Part shown: piece after piece, positions 15,181-24,544 of the stretch
Position numbering within the stretch: the stretch's first letter is position 1
How the letters are laid out: each line of letters starts with the position of its first letter
NCBI RefSeq assembly: GCF_014287875.1
Contig: NZ_JACOPN010000004.1
Span: 124,001-188,000, forward strand
Length of the DNA stretch: 64,000 nucleotides
From: Flintibacter faecis
GTDB lineage: Bacteria > Bacillota > Clostridia > Oscillospirales > Oscillospiraceae
Reading direction: 5' to 3'
Position numbers and translations under genes: made by a program
Notes under the pieces: model-generated
The model's database searches: none
The model's input: the letters and a program-made list of their open reading frames with translations, nothing else
Told to the model about the DNA's origin: nothing

Positions 15181-16998
15181 TTATTTCGTGTGAAAGTGCT
15201 GATACACAGCTTGAGCCGCATTTTTGGGCAGCGCCTTCTGGAGGTCCTCCAGGGATGCGGCCCGGATGGCCTTGATGCTTTTAAACTGCCGCAGCAGCTG
15301 GGAACGGCGCTTCTCCCCCACCCCCGGGATATCGTCCAGGGCGGAGGCGCGCATGTGGCCCGCCTGCAGCTGGCGGTGATACTCGATGGCAAAGCGGTGG
15401 GTCTCCTCCTGGATCTGCCCCACCAGGGCGAACACCGCCGGGATAGCCTGGATGCCGATCTCCCGCCCGTCCGGGTGGACCAGGGCGCGGGTGCGGTGCC
15501 GGTCGTCCTTCACCATGCCGAAGGCGGGAATGGACAGGTTCAGGGTCTCCAGCACCCGGGCGGCCACCTTCACATGTTCCTGTCCGCCGTCGATGAGCAG
15601 CAGGTCGGGCTTGTCCGAGAACTTCTCGTCCCCGTCCAGATACCGGCGGAACCGGCGGGTGAGCACCTGCTCCATGGAGGCGTAGTCATCCGGCCCGGTC
15701 ATGTTTTTCAGCTTGAAGCGGCGGTAGTCGCTCTTTTTGGGCCGCCCGTCCACATAGACCACCATGGAGGCCACGATGTCACTGGCACCGGTGTTGGAGA
15801 TGTCATAGGACTCCATCCGCCGGGGGGGCTGGGTCAGGCTGAGCATCTTGCCCAGCACCTCCAACAGCTTGTTCTGCCGCTCCTCCCGGGTGGTGGCCCG
15901 GGCCACCTCCTCCCTGGCGTTCTCGTTGGCCAGGCGGATGAGGTCGGTCTTGGCCCCCCGCTGGGGGCTGACCAGTTCCACCCGCCGTCCGATCTGTTCT
16001 GACAGCATCCGGGTCAGGGGCACCTGGTCGGGCAGCTCCCAGGGCAGCAATATCTGCTTGGGCAGCCGGTCCCGGCCCACGTAATAGGCCCGGATCAGGG
16101 CGGACAGGGCGGCGGCGGGGTCCTCCTCCATGGGGGTCTCGAACAGCTCGAAGTCCTTGGCCGCCAACTCCCCCTCCATATAGTGCAGCACCACAAAGCA
16201 GCTCTTGGCCGTGCCCCGGTAATAGCCGGTGACGTCGGTGTCGGCCAGGGAGCCGGCCACCACCTTCTGCCGCTTGCTCAGCAGCTCAATGGCCCGCAGC
16301 CGGTCCCGCAGCTCCGCCGCGTGTTCAAAGCGCAGCTCCTCCGCCGCCTGCTCCATCTCCGCCGTCAGGTCGGCCTGGACCTCTTTAAACCGCCCCTCCA
16401 GCAGGGAGACGGCCTGGGCGATGGCCTGGTCGTGGGCGGACTTCAGCTCGTCCCCCCGGCAATAGCCATCGCATTTGTTCATGTGGAAGTTCAGGCAGGG
16501 CCGCTCCTTGCCGATGTCCCGGGGGAACTTCTTTCGGCAGGAGGGCAGGCGCAGGGCAGTACACAGGGCATCGATGATGGCCTGGGTGTTCTTCCGGCTG
16601 GCATAGGGGCCGAAGTACCGGGCCCCATCCTCCGCCACCTTGCTTGCCAGGGAGAACCGGGGATAGGCCTCGTTGGACAGGCGGATATAGGGATAGCCCT
16701 TGTCGTCCTTGAGCAGGATGTTATACCGGGGCTGGTGCCGCTTGATGAGGGCGCACTCCAGCACCAGAGCCTCGAACTCGCTGTCGGCGATGATCACGTC
16801 GAAGTGGTCGATCTGGCTGACCATGGCCCGGGTCTTCTCGGTATGGGCGGCGGAGTCCTGAAAATATTGGGAGACCCGATTTTTCAGCGCCTTGGCTTTG
16901 CCCACATAGATGACGGTGTTCTTGGCATCCTGCATGATATATACGCCCGGCTTCAGGGGCAGACTGTGTGCTTTTTCTTTCAGTTCGTCAAAGGTCAT
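15181..16998 (-). CDS. uvrC: Excinuclease ABC subunit C
   Basis: Makes both incisions in nucleotide excision repair once UvrAB has marked a lesion. The 605 residues run from ATG 16998 (RBS GGAGGGG just upstream), chosen over an upstream in-frame start because the family begins close to the GIY-YIG domain. Domains in order: GIY-YIG nuclease for the 3' cut (PGVYIMQDAKNTVIYVGKAKALKNRVSQYF), a cysteine-containing linker, the UVR motif that binds UvrB (about 190-225), an RNase H-like 5' nuclease (RMESYDISNTGASDIVASMVVYVDG; LLLIDGGQEHV), and C-terminal helix-hairpin-helix motifs (LDDIPGVGEKRRSQLL). All key segments are present. Confidence 0.96.
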   Translation of the reverse strand: MTFDELKEKAHSLPLKPGVYIMQDAKNTVIYVGKAKALKNRVSQYFQDSAAHTEKTRAMVSQIDHFDVIIADSEFEALVLECALIKRHQPRYNILLKDDKGYPYIRLSNEAYPRFSLASKVAEDGARYFGPYASRKNTQAIIDALCTALRLPSCRKKFPRDIGKERPCLNFHMNKCDGYCRGDELKSAHDQAIAQAVSLLEGRFKEVQADLTAEMEQAAEELRFEHAAELRDRLRAIELLSKRQKVVAGSLADTDVTGYYRGTAKSCFVVLHYMEGELAAKDFELFETPMEEDPAAALSALIRAYYVGRDRLPKQILLPWELPDQVPLTRMLSEQIGRRVELVSPQRGAKTDLIRLANENAREEVARATTREERQNKLLEVLGKMLSLTQPPRRMESYDISNTGASDIVASMVVYVDGRPKKSDYRRFKLKNMTGPDDYASMEQVLTRRFRRYLDGDEKFSDKPDLLLIDGGQEHVKVAARVLETLNLSIPAFGMVKDDRHRTRALVHPDGREIGIQAIPAVFALVGQIQEETHRFAIEYHRQLQAGHMRASALDDIPGVGEKRRSQLLRQFKSIKAIRAASLEDLQKALPKNAAQAVYQHFHTK

Positions 16999-17044
16999 GA
17001 CCGCCCCTCCCCTCTCCTGCGGGCATTTATTTTCCGGACACGTC

Positions 17045-17075
17045 AAAAAAGGCGCCGCAGCGCGGCGCCTTTTTG
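17045..17075 (-). terminator. Terminator of the HPr gene
   Basis: GGCGCCGC and GCGGCGCC around AGC or its equivalent, with A6 on one side and T5 on the other. On the minus strand it lies 14 nt after the HPr stop and separates it from uvrC. Confidence 0.85.
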
Positions 17076-17088
17076 CTTGACAGTTGGC

Positions 17089-17352
17089 TTACTCAGAGAA
17101 ATCGGAAGAGATCATCTTATACAGAGCCTCGACCGCTTCCTTCTCGTCGGGGCCGTCCGCGATCAGCTTAATGGGGGTGCCCTTCACGATACCCAGGGAC
17201 AACACACCCAGCAGGCTCTTGGCGTTGACCTTCCGCTCCTCCTTCTCTACCCAGATGGAGCTTTTGAACTCGTTGGCCTTCTGAATGAAATAGGTAGCGG
17301 GTCTGGCGTGCAGACCGACCTGATTATTCACGACTGCTTCCTGACTATACAT
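17089..17352 (-). CDS. ptsH: HPr phosphocarrier protein
   Basis: A phosphocarrier of the sugar phosphotransferase system that passes phosphate from enzyme I to enzymes IIA. The 87 residues contain the active His15 in GLHARPATYF and the regulatory Ser46 in KSLLGVLSLGI, the site phosphorylated by HPr kinase in Firmicutes. Having both argues for HPr rather than Crh. It stands alone, with its own promoter and terminator, and not beside ptsI; this is common in clostridia. Confidence 0.93.
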   Translation of the reverse strand: MYSQEAVVNNQVGLHARPATYFIQKANEFKSSIWVEKEERKVNAKSLLGVLSLGIVKGTPIKLIADGPDEKEAVEALYKMISSDFSE

Positions 17353-17393
17353 AAGCTGTACCTCCGCCTCGTCGTTTTAGTTTGTGTAGCTTT

Positions 17394-17423
17394 AGCATAC
17401 CAGATTTAGACCGTTGCCGTCAA
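17394..17423 (-). promoter_or_regulatory. Promoter for ptsH
   Basis: On the minus strand TTGACG (17423-17418) and TATGCT (17399-17394) are separated by 18 nt. The -10 lies about 40 nt before the HPr start codon. The rest of 17424-17575 is AT-rich without a recognisable feature. Confidence 0.55.
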
Positions 17424-17575
17424 TGACAATTTTCACAAATATCGCATGGTTTTCACCAGAAACGGGAAGCAAAATCTGTCATTTTGCGCAAACCAACAAA
17501 AAATCAATCCCGTTTTCTAAAAAAATTAACAAATCCCAAACAAAATTTCTGTGTGTGGGAGACGGACGGCCCGCA

Positions 17576-19945
17576 TTATCGCAGCTCCGCCACGGTCACG
17601 CCGTCCTCCCCCTCGCCGTAGCGGCCGGGTCGAAAGGCCTTGATATAGCGGCTGCGCTTGAGATAGGTGCGCACGGCCTTGCGTACTGCGCCGGTGCCCT
17701 TGCCGTGGATGATGGTCACCGTCTCCAGCTTGCCCATCATGGCCGTATCCAAAAAGCGCTCCAGCACGGAGATGGCCTCGTCGGTCATCATGCCCCGCAG
17801 GTCGATCTGGCTGGGGACGGCGGCAGTGCGCAGGGTGTGCTGGGCCCGGGCCACGATCTTTCGGGCCTCCCGCTGGGTGTGGGTCTCCCCCTCCACCACC
17901 CGGACCTCCTCCTGCTTGGCGGATATCTTCAGAATACCCGCCTGCAGCTGCAGGGAGCCATCCTTGTTCACCGACAGCACCGTGGCCTTGGTGCCCATGG
18001 ACACCAGCTCCACCGTGTCCCCCGCCACGGCGGGACGGGTGGGCGGCGGGGCCTCGGTCTGGGGAGCGGAGCCGCCCAGGTTCCGCTCCGCCTCGTTGAG
18101 CATCCGGCGGGCCTCCGCCCGGCTGTCGTTCACCTGCTGCCAATCCAGGCGGTCCTGGCGCTTCTGCATCTCCTTCAGCTGGGACAGGGCCAGGTCGCTG
18201 GCCGCCCGGGCCTCCTCGATGATGCCCCGGGCCTCGGCCTGGGCCTTCTCCACCACTTTGGAGCGCTCCTCCTCCAGCTTCTTCCGATACTCCCGGGCCT
18301 TGGCGGCGGACTGCTCCATCTCCAGCTTCAGGCGGCGGGCCTCCGCCCGTTCCTTCTCCATCTCCTGGCGCTGCTGGTCCAGGCGGGTGAGCACATCCTC
18401 AAAGCGCACGTTCTCCGCATCCAGCCGGGCGGCGGCCTTGTCGATGATATACTCGGGCAGCCCCAGACGGCGGGAGATGGCAAAGGCGTTGGACTTGCCC
18501 GGGATGCCCAGCACCAGGCGATAGGTGGGGGCCAGAGTGTCCACGTTGAACTCGCAGGAGGCATTCTCCACCCCGGGGGTGGTCATGGCGTATACCTTTA
18601 ATTCGGCGTAGTGAGTGGTGGCGCACACCTGGGCCCCCATGCCCCGCACCGATTCGATGACGGCGGCGGCCAGGGCTGCGCCCTCCACCGGGTCGGTGCC
18701 CGCCCCCAGCTCGTCGAAGAGGATCAGGCTCTCGTCGTCCGCCTCCTTTAAAATGCCCACGATGTTGACCATGTGGGAGGAGAAGGTAGACAGGGACTGG
18801 GCGATGGACTGCTCGTCGCCGATGTCGGCCAGCACCCGGCGGAACACCCGCACCGTGGAGTCGGACCCGGCGGGGATGTGCAGGCCGCACTGGGCCATCA
18901 GGGTGATGAGGCCGATGGTCTTCAGGGTCACCGTCTTGCCGCCGGTGTTGGGGCCGGTGATGACCAGGGTGTCGAACCGCTCCCCCAGCTCCAGGTCGTT
19001 GGGCACGGCCTTCTTCTTGTCGATGAGGGGGTGCCGGGCCCGGCGCAGGCGCAGGAACTTGTCAGACAGTTTGGGCTCGCTGCACTCCAGCTTTAAGGAC
19101 AGCTGTGCCCGGGCGAAGATGGTATCCAGCCAGACGATGAGCTGATAGTCCTCCAGAATGTCCTCCTTGTGAGCGGCGCAGTCGGCGGACAGCTCGGCCA
19201 GGATGCGCTCGATCTCCTTCTTCTCCTTGGCGGCCAGCTCCCGCAGCTCGTTGTTGGCCTTCACCACGCCCATGGGCTCAATAAAGAAGGTGGAGCCGGA
19301 GGAGGACACGTCGTGGACCAGGCCGGGGATGGCGTTCTTGTGCTCGGACTTCACGGGCACCACATAGCGGTCAGACCGGATGGTGATGATGGACTCCTGC
19401 AGATACTTGGATTGGTTGGAGGAGATGAGCCGCTGCAGGATATCCCGGACCTTCGCCTCGGCGGCCCGCATGTGTCGGCGGATGGAGGCCAGCTCCGGGC
19501 TGGCGGAGTCGGCGATCTCGTCCTCCCCCAGGATGGAGTTGGTGATGCGCTCCTCCAAAAAGCGGTTGGGGGTGAGGGCCTGGAACAGGTGGGAGATGGG
19601 GCTCTTCTCCTGGCTGGCGCCATAGTCCCCGGCGGTGCGGGCCGCCCGCAGCACGGCGGCCACGTCGGTGAGCTCCCGGGTGGACAGACTGCCCCCCACG
19701 TCCGCCCGCTGGAGGGATGCGGCCACGGGCTTGACCCCGGAGAAACCGGGGCTGCCCCGCAGTATGAGCATCTTCACGGCGGCGGACGTCTCGCCCTGGG
19801 CCCGCTGGATGTCGTCAATATCCGTCATAGGGCGGAGTGTAAGGGATTTTTCCTTGCCCTCCTCCGTCACGGCGCAGCCCGACAGCATGGTCAATACCTG
19901 GGGCAGTTCAAGGATCTGAATGGACTTTTCTGATAATTCACTCAT
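17576..19945 (-). CDS. mutS2: Endonuclease MutS2 / ribosome-rescue ATPase
   Basis: 789 residues, the typical length. An N-terminal lever/clamp region precedes the ABC-type ATPase with Walker A GPNTGGKT (331-338) and Walker B LILFDELGAGTDP. A long coiled coil (about 515-620, rich in E, K, R and A) is followed by a KOW-like segment and a C-terminal Smr nuclease domain (about 712-789: IDLRGMMTDEAISVLERFL, IIHGKGTGAVR). MutS2 was first tied to suppression of homologous recombination; in Bacillus it also splits collided ribosomes. The Smr catalytic HGKG is intact. It is preceded by the DUF3810 gene with an 85-nt gap that has a small ATCCGGC/GCCGGAT hairpin. Confidence 0.96.
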   Translation of the reverse strand: MSELSEKSIQILELPQVLTMLSGCAVTEEGKEKSLTLRPMTDIDDIQRAQGETSAAVKMLILRGSPGFSGVKPVAASLQRADVGGSLSTRELTDVAAVLRAARTAGDYGASQEKSPISHLFQALTPNRFLEERITNSILGEDEIADSASPELASIRRHMRAAEAKVRDILQRLISSNQSKYLQESIITIRSDRYVVPVKSEHKNAIPGLVHDVSSSGSTFFIEPMGVVKANNELRELAAKEKKEIERILAELSADCAAHKEDILEDYQLIVWLDTIFARAQLSLKLECSEPKLSDKFLRLRRARHPLIDKKKAVPNDLELGERFDTLVITGPNTGGKTVTLKTIGLITLMAQCGLHIPAGSDSTVRVFRRVLADIGDEQSIAQSLSTFSSHMVNIVGILKEADDESLILFDELGAGTDPVEGAALAAAVIESVRGMGAQVCATTHYAELKVYAMTTPGVENASCEFNVDTLAPTYRLVLGIPGKSNAFAISRRLGLPEYIIDKAAARLDAENVRFEDVLTRLDQQRQEMEKERAEARRLKLEMEQSAAKAREYRKKLEEERSKVVEKAQAEARGIIEEARAASDLALSQLKEMQKRQDRLDWQQVNDSRAEARRMLNEAERNLGGSAPQTEAPPPTRPAVAGDTVELVSMGTKATVLSVNKDGSLQLQAGILKISAKQEEVRVVEGETHTQREARKIVARAQHTLRTAAVPSQIDLRGMMTDEAISVLERFLDTAMMGKLETVTIIHGKGTGAVRKAVRTYLKRSRYIKAFRPGRYGEGEDGVTVAELR

Positions 19946-20030
19946 AGATGAAACTCCTGTATCCGGCCAGTGCCGGATGATTTATCTTTGCCTATTTTCC
20001 CACAAATCATGCCATTTTGCAAGGGGGCGG

Positions 20031-21164
20031 TCAGCCCACCCCCGCCGCCGGGCCGAAATAGGTGACCAGCAGGTCCACGCAGGCCCCATAGGACCGGATG
20101 CCCAGGCTCTGGCCGTTGCCCTTTAAAAAGGAATCGTACACCTGCTCCGCCCGGTCCTCCACCGGGGAGCGCATGGCCGCCCAATATTGGTTGTTGTCCT
20201 GCCAGTCCTGGGACAGCTCCGCCGTGAACGTGCTCCGGGCGATGGCCTGCCAGGTCTGGGGGGCCACATCGTACAGGGCATTGCACAGCTGGATCAGGCC
20301 CATAAGATAACCGGAATACTGATAGGTCACGTCCTCCCCGGTGACGCAGGCGGCGATGCCCACAAAATTGGCCTCCAGCTCGGAGGCGACCATGCGCTGG
20401 TGGGCCATCTCGTGGGCGATCGTCGCCGGAACAAGGCAGGCCGGGGCGTCCACGTTTACGTTGGCCTCCCCGGTGAAGGGAAAGTACATCCCGGTAAAGC
20501 CCAGGCGGCTCTGGAGCCGGGAGAAGAAAATGGGCTTGGCCCTTACGGGATCCATAGCAAGGCAAGGAAATTCCCTTGTCAGGTTTTCATAGACCTCCGG
20601 GCCGGTCTGGAACACAGTCTCCCGGTCTGCGGCGAAGTGTCCCGCCCCGTCCCGGGGGACCTGACCGGCCAGCCGGGCGGCATTTTGGGCGAAGTAACGG
20701 GTCACGGCGGCCAGCTCCTCCACCGAGCAGGCCCGGTCGGAAAGACCGCTGCGCTGGGCGAAGGTGTCGGCATAATAGGCCGCCCGCCACATCCAGCAAA
20801 AGGCGCACCACAGCCACAGCCAGGCCGCCCCCAGGGCCAGCAGCCGCCGGAAGGACCGTCCCAGCCCCCGGCGGTGAACGAGACCCGCCACAGCCCGGAC
20901 CAGCCACACCAGGTTCCCCGCCAGAAACAGGGCGATCAGCCACTCCATCACGGAAACCGGTACCCGGGACCACAGCCGCCCCAGCAGCCGCTCCCCCGGG
21001 CCCATCACATGGAACACCCAGAAATTCATCACGGCCCGCTTGCTGTGCAGCAGCTGGAACAGCACGCTCAGGGCCGCCGGGATGCACAGCGCCCCCGCCC
21101 ACCGCCAAAAGGTCCGGGAGCGGGAGCCGGTCCGCTCCTTCCCTTTGCAAAATATGTCGTTCAC
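20031..21164 (-). CDS. DUF3810 membrane-anchored putative zinc protease
   Basis: 377 residues with three membrane segments near the N-terminus (about 22-40, 72-95 and 108-130) and a large C-terminal domain. The motif HEMAH (251-255), followed by ASELEANFVG with Glu residues about 10 positions on, is the gluzincin-like HExxH zinc site that defines DUF3810 proteins. Substrate unknown; the domain should face outward. It starts 16 nt after the tmcAL stop, probably co-transcribed. Confidence 0.8.
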   Translation of the reverse strand: MNDIFCKGKERTGSRSRTFWRWAGALCIPAALSVLFQLLHSKRAVMNFWVFHVMGPGERLLGRLWSRVPVSVMEWLIALFLAGNLVWLVRAVAGLVHRRGLGRSFRRLLALGAAWLWLWCAFCWMWRAAYYADTFAQRSGLSDRACSVEELAAVTRYFAQNAARLAGQVPRDGAGHFAADRETVFQTGPEVYENLTREFPCLAMDPVRAKPIFFSRLQSRLGFTGMYFPFTGEANVNVDAPACLVPATIAHEMAHQRMVASELEANFVGIAACVTGEDVTYQYSGYLMGLIQLCNALYDVAPQTWQAIARSTFTAELSQDWQDNNQYWAAMRSPVEDRAEQVYDSFLKGNGQSLGIRSYGACVDLLVTYFGPAAGVG

Positions 21165-21180
21165 AAAACGCTCCTCCTGC

Positions 21181-22380
21181 CTAGTCTATGTCGATCACCG
21201 GCCCCCGGGTCCACTCCTGTCTCGGTGGGGGCAGCTGGGGCAGAAACAGGCCGTATAGGTCGGTACACCGGGCCTCCAGCTCAAACAGCTGCCGCCCCGG
21301 CCCGTCCAGAGCCCGGGCGTGGGCGGGCTTGGTCAAAATGGGCAGCCGGGCTTTCTGCTTCATCTCTCTTAATACCTCCCGGCCCCGTGCATTGAAGCCC
21401 AGCACCCGGAGATAGGGCGGCTCATCTGAGATATCCGCCGCCGTCAGGCCCAAGAAAGCCCACAGGGCCATCCGCCGCAGCCGGGCCATGGCATAGCGCC
21501 GGGTCTTGGCCTGGGCAAAGAAATCGTCCAGGCTATGACACCGCTGCCCCGCCCGCTCTAATCGCTGGGGCAGGCCCTCCCTGGCTCCGGCATCGGGCAG
21601 CTTGGCCCAGTCCTCCGCCCTCATCTTCCGCAGACAGGCCAGCATCGCCCGCTCCCCCAGCTCGGGATCGGTCAGGGGGGCGGACTGTAAAAGGGGCAGA
21701 TTCCCGGCGGGGACATAGGGCCGGACGGCCTCCCACTCCCCCCGTGCCAGGTGCTGCCGCAGCTGAGTGGCGGAGCGGAAGCCCTCCCCTGTTTCGTCCC
21801 ATGTGTTGTGAGCCGCCCCCTCCCGGCGGACGGTGACGGGGCGGATGGCGCTGCCCAGCGCCCGCAGGGAACGGAGATACTCCACCCCCAAATTGTTGTT
21901 GGGGCTGGCCAGAGCGGTCCCCACCGGACCGATCAGGTGCTCTACCGCAGTCTGACGGGCGGCGGCAAAAGAAGCGCCCCCTTCTAACGCCCGCCGCAGC
22001 TGCGCCGGATAGTCCGGGCTGTCCAGGCAGTCCGCCGCCGCTTGAAGGGAGGACAGTTCCCCCGCCTCGCTGCCAAAGCACAGGGTGTCCACCACCCCGC
22101 TGCAGCACATCAGCGCCACCGCCCCCCGGGCAAAGGACTCCGCCGAGGAGGCCGCCCACACCGTGGGCAGCTCCAGGACCAGGTCCACCCCGCCGTTCAG
22201 GGCCATCCGGGCCCGGGTCCACTTGTCCGTCACGGCGGGCCGTCCCTGCTGGACCCAGTTGCCGCTCATCACCGCAGCCACCGCCGTGTCCCGTCCGAGC
22301 TGCTCCCGCAGGGCGGATACCTGATAGGCGTGTCCGGTGTGAAAGGGGTTATATTCCGCTGTGATCCCGGCGATATTCAA
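21181..22380 (-). CDS. tmcAL: tRNA(Met) cytidine acetate ligase
   Basis: Makes N4-acetylcytidine at the wobble position of elongator tRNA-Met from acetate and ATP. The 399 residues begin MNIAGITAEYNPFHTGHAYQVSALRE, the nucleotidyltransferase HxGH-type motif of the TmcAL/YlbM family. Further signatures are MSGNWVQQGRPAVTDKWTRARMAL, DLVLELPTVWAASSAESFARGAV and PNNNLGVEYLRSL. It is divergent from acetate kinase, a recurrent clostridial arrangement linking the enzyme to its substrate pathway. Its promoter overlaps the ackA promoter. Confidence 0.93.
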   Translation of the reverse strand: MNIAGITAEYNPFHTGHAYQVSALREQLGRDTAVAAVMSGNWVQQGRPAVTDKWTRARMALNGGVDLVLELPTVWAASSAESFARGAVALMCCSGVVDTLCFGSEAGELSSLQAAADCLDSPDYPAQLRRALEGGASFAAARQTAVEHLIGPVGTALASPNNNLGVEYLRSLRALGSAIRPVTVRREGAAHNTWDETGEGFRSATQLRQHLARGEWEAVRPYVPAGNLPLLQSAPLTDPELGERAMLACLRKMRAEDWAKLPDAGAREGLPQRLERAGQRCHSLDDFFAQAKTRRYAMARLRRMALWAFLGLTAADISDEPPYLRVLGFNARGREVLREMKQKARLPILTKPAHARALDGPGRQLFELEARCTDLYGLFLPQLPPPRQEWTRGPVIDID

Positions 22381-22440
22381 GGGCGCTCCTCCTAGAAGTT
22401 ACGATAGTTAATTTTCTTCATCTTTTAAGCAAGATAGCGA

Positions 22441-22469
22441 TTGTATTTTACGAAAAAAAGAGGTACAAT
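22441..22469 (+). promoter_or_regulatory. Promoter for ackA
   Basis: TTGTAT (22441-22446), 17-nt spacer, TACAAT (22464-22469). The -10 lies inside the left arm of a 12-bp palindrome, GGTACAATAAAA (22462-22473) with TTTTATTGTACC (22480-22491). Confidence 0.65.
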
Positions 22470-22483
22470 AAAATGGCTTTTTT

Positions 22484-22512
22484 ATTGTACCGCCATTTCC
22501 GGCACAAGGCAA
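22484..22512 (-). promoter_or_regulatory. Promoter for tmcAL, overlapping the ackA promoter
   Basis: On the minus strand TTGCCT (22512-22507), 17-nt spacer, TACAAT (22489-22484). The -10 lies in the right arm of the same palindrome, so the two promoters face each other and both start sites fall near 22476. Confidence 0.6.
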
Positions 22513-22553
22513 CGAAAACAATAAAATTTCTGTTATGAAGGAGATCGACTTCT

Positions 22554-23750
22554 ATGAACGTACTGGTCATCAACGCCGGCAGCTCTTCCCTGAAGTATCA
22601 GCTGCTCAACCCCGATACCCAGGAGATCCTGGCCAAGGGCCTGTGTGAGCGCATCGGCATCGACGGCAAGTTTACTTATAAGCCCACTGGCAAAACGGCT
22701 GTCAAGGCCGCCGACGTGGCTATGCCCACCCATTCCGAGGCCATCCAGACCGTGCTGAACGCCCTGGTGGATAAGGAGAACGGCGTCATCGCCTCCATGA
22801 AGGAGATCGACGCGGTGGGTCACCGGGTGGTCCACGGCGGCGAGAAGTTTGCCAAGTCCGTGCGCATCACCGACGAGGTCATGGCCACCATTGAGGAGTG
22901 CAACCCCCTGGCCCCCCTGCACAACCCCGCCAACATCATCGGCATCCGCGCCTGCCAGCAGCTGATGCCTGGTACCCCCATGGTGGCCGTGTTCGACACC
23001 GCCTTCCACCAGACCATGCCCCCCGTGGCCTATACCTATGCCCTGCCCTATGAGTATTACGAGCAGGACAAGGTCCGCCGCTATGGCTTCCACGGCACCA
23101 GCCACAAATATGTCTCCCAGCGGGCCGCCGCCATGCTGGGCAAGCCCATCGAGGAGCTGAAGCTGATCTCCTGCCACCTGGGCAACGGTTCCTCCATCAC
23201 CGCCATCGACGGCGGCAAGAGCGTGGACACCTCCATGGGCTTCACCCCCCTGGCCGGTCTGCCCATGGGCACCCGCGCCGGCGACCTGGATGCCGGTATT
23301 CTCCAGTATCTGATGAACAAGCACGGCATGAACATCGACGAGATGCTCAACGTGCTGAACAAGAAGTCCGGCGTGGAGGGCATCTCCGCCATCTCCTCCG
23401 ACTTCCGTGACCTGGAGAACGCCGAGGCTGAGGGCAATCAGCGGGCCGAGCTGGCCCTGCGGGTGTTTGACTATTCCGTGAAGAAGTACATCGGCGCCTA
23501 TGCTGCCGCCATGGGCGGCGTGGATGCGGTGATCTTCACCGCCGGCGTGGGCGAGAACGGCCCCGAGACCCGTGAGAGCGCCTGCGCCGGTCTGGAGTTC
23601 CTGGGCATCAAGATCGACCCCGAGAAGGATAAGGTCCGGGGCAAGGAGATGGATGTCTCTGCCGACGATGCCAAGGTCCGCGTCCTGGTCATCCCCACCA
23701 ACGAGGAACTGATGATCGCTATGGACACCGCCGCCATCGTTAAGGGCTAA
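22554..23750 (+). CDS. ackA: Acetate kinase
   Basis: Interconverts acetyl phosphate plus ADP with acetate plus ATP. The 398 residues are full length. Signatures: [17 protein letters not shown] at the N-terminus (Asn8, Ser residues of the phosphate loop), [23 protein letters not shown] (catalytic Asp of the DTAFH motif), [13 protein letters not shown] and [46 protein letters not shown] precedes ATG 22554. No phosphotransacetylase gene adjoins, so acetyl phosphate may come in part from the phosphoketolase at 55131. Codon use is strongly biased, consistent with high expression. Confidence 0.98.
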   Translation: MNVLVINAGSSSLKYQLLNPDTQEILAKGLCERIGIDGKFTYKPTGKTAVKAADVAMPTHSEAIQTVLNALVDKENGVIASMKEIDAVGHRVVHGGEKFAKSVRITDEVMATIEECNPLAPLHNPANIIGIRACQQLMPGTPMVAVFDTAFHQTMPPVAYTYALPYEYYEQDKVRRYGFHGTSHKYVSQRAAAMLGKPIEELKLISCHLGNGSSITAIDGGKSVDTSMGFTPLAGLPMGTRAGDLDAGILQYLMNKHGMNIDEMLNVLNKKSGVEGISAISSDFRDLENAEAEGNQRAELALRVFDYSVKKYIGAYAAAMGGVDAVIFTAGVGENGPETRESACAGLEFLGIKIDPEKDKVRGKEMDVSADDAKVRVLVIPTNEELMIAMDTAAIVKG

Positions 23751-23776
23751 AGAGCGGTCCTATCTCAAGACAGTTC

Positions 23777-23808
23777 AAGAGGGTCGCCCAATCGGGCGGC
23801 CCTCTTCT
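23777..23808 (+). terminator. Terminator after ackA
   Basis: AAGAGGGTCGCCC (23777-23789) and GGGCGGCCCTCTT (23794-23806) with one G-U pair and a short T-rich tail. It also lies just beyond the leftward RelE gene end. Confidence 0.8.
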
Positions 23809-23831
23809 TGTATCACTTGTATCGACCTGCC

Positions 23832-24140
23832 TTATTCCAGCCCGAAAATATGATAGATGTAATTTCCTCGGGCGTCGGCGATGTGGAAGATGTAAACGGT
23901 GTCGCCCGCGATCTTATAGACGCAGACATAGTTGCCGATAAACAGCGCCCGAAAGCCATACTTCCCCATCAGCGTGTCATATTTCAGCACGCCCATCTCC
24001 GGGAAGTCGGCCAGCCTGGCGACCTCCCCCAGCACCCGGTCGGCAAATTTTTTCGCATAGGGCCGCCCCACCTGGACGTGGTAATACCGGACCAGCTCCC
24101 GCAGCTCGTTCCGGGCCTCACTCAGCCACTTGATCTTCAC
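23832..24140 (-). CDS. RelE/ParE-family toxin
   Basis: 102 residues from GTG 24140, which overlaps the antitoxin end by 23 nt and has GGAGG nine bases upstream. The sequence KWLSEARNELRELVRYYHVQVGRPYAKKFADRVLGEVARLADFPEMGVLKY ... FRALFIGNYVCVYKIAGDTVYIFHIADARGNY has the RelE/ParE two-helix plus sheet pattern, with RALFIGNYVCVYKI as the core strands. RelE members cleave mRNA on ribosomes and ParE members poison gyrase; the split is not decidable here. It is paired with a Phd/YefM-like antitoxin in the usual antitoxin-first order. Confidence 0.85.
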   Translation of the reverse strand: MKIKWLSEARNELRELVRYYHVQVGRPYAKKFADRVLGEVARLADFPEMGVLKYDTLMGKYGFRALFIGNYVCVYKIAGDTVYIFHIADARGNYIYHIFGLE

Positions 24141-24396
24141 CCAGCAGTTCCTCCACTTCCCCGGCCATCTCCTCCATGGAATAGGTCCTCGCTCCGGCCA
24201 GACGGTTCTGCTCCCGGCGGAGCAGCTCCGCCAGCAGATCCAGTTCCGCCTCTCGCTTCTCCCACAGCTCCAGGGGGACAAAGACCATCTCGCCCTCCCC
24301 GTTTCGGGTCAGAAAGATCGGCTCCTGCTTCTCCTTGGACAGCTTTACCATCTTGTCATACTCGTTGCGCAGCGCTGTGGCGGAACGGATCATCAT
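24118..24396 (-). CDS. Phd/YefM-family antitoxin
   Basis: 92 residues from ATG 24396 (GGAGG ten bases upstream). The N-terminal half (MIRSATALRNEYDKMVKLSKEKQEPIFLTRNGEGEMVFVPLELWEKREAELDLLAELL) matches the Phd/YefM fold, which binds operator DNA; the acidic C-terminus (EEMAGEVEELLGEDQ) would cover the toxin. First gene of a two-gene leftward TA operon. The pair is intact, unlike the locus at the left edge of the window. Confidence 0.85.
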   Translation of the reverse strand: MMIRSATALRNEYDKMVKLSKEKQEPIFLTRNGEGEMVFVPLELWEKREAELDLLAELLRREQNRLAGARTYSMEEMAGEVEELLGEDQVAE

Positions 24397-24475
24397 GGCG
24401 CTCACCCCTCCAGGTATTTATTCTGTCATAATTATAACGAAATCATTCCCTCTCGTCAAGGCGCGGCGGACAGCG

Positions 24476-24504
24476 TTGACAATTTCCCAAAAACCGGCCA
24501 TAAT
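24476..24504 (+). promoter_or_regulatory. Promoter for the DUF951 / radical SAM genes
   Basis: TTGACA (24476-24481), 17-nt spacer, CATAAT (24499-24504), about 35 nt before the DUF951 start. Confidence 0.7.
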
Positions 24505-24544
24505 AAAATCAAGCAAGCATATCCGTATGTGTAAGGAGGCCCCC

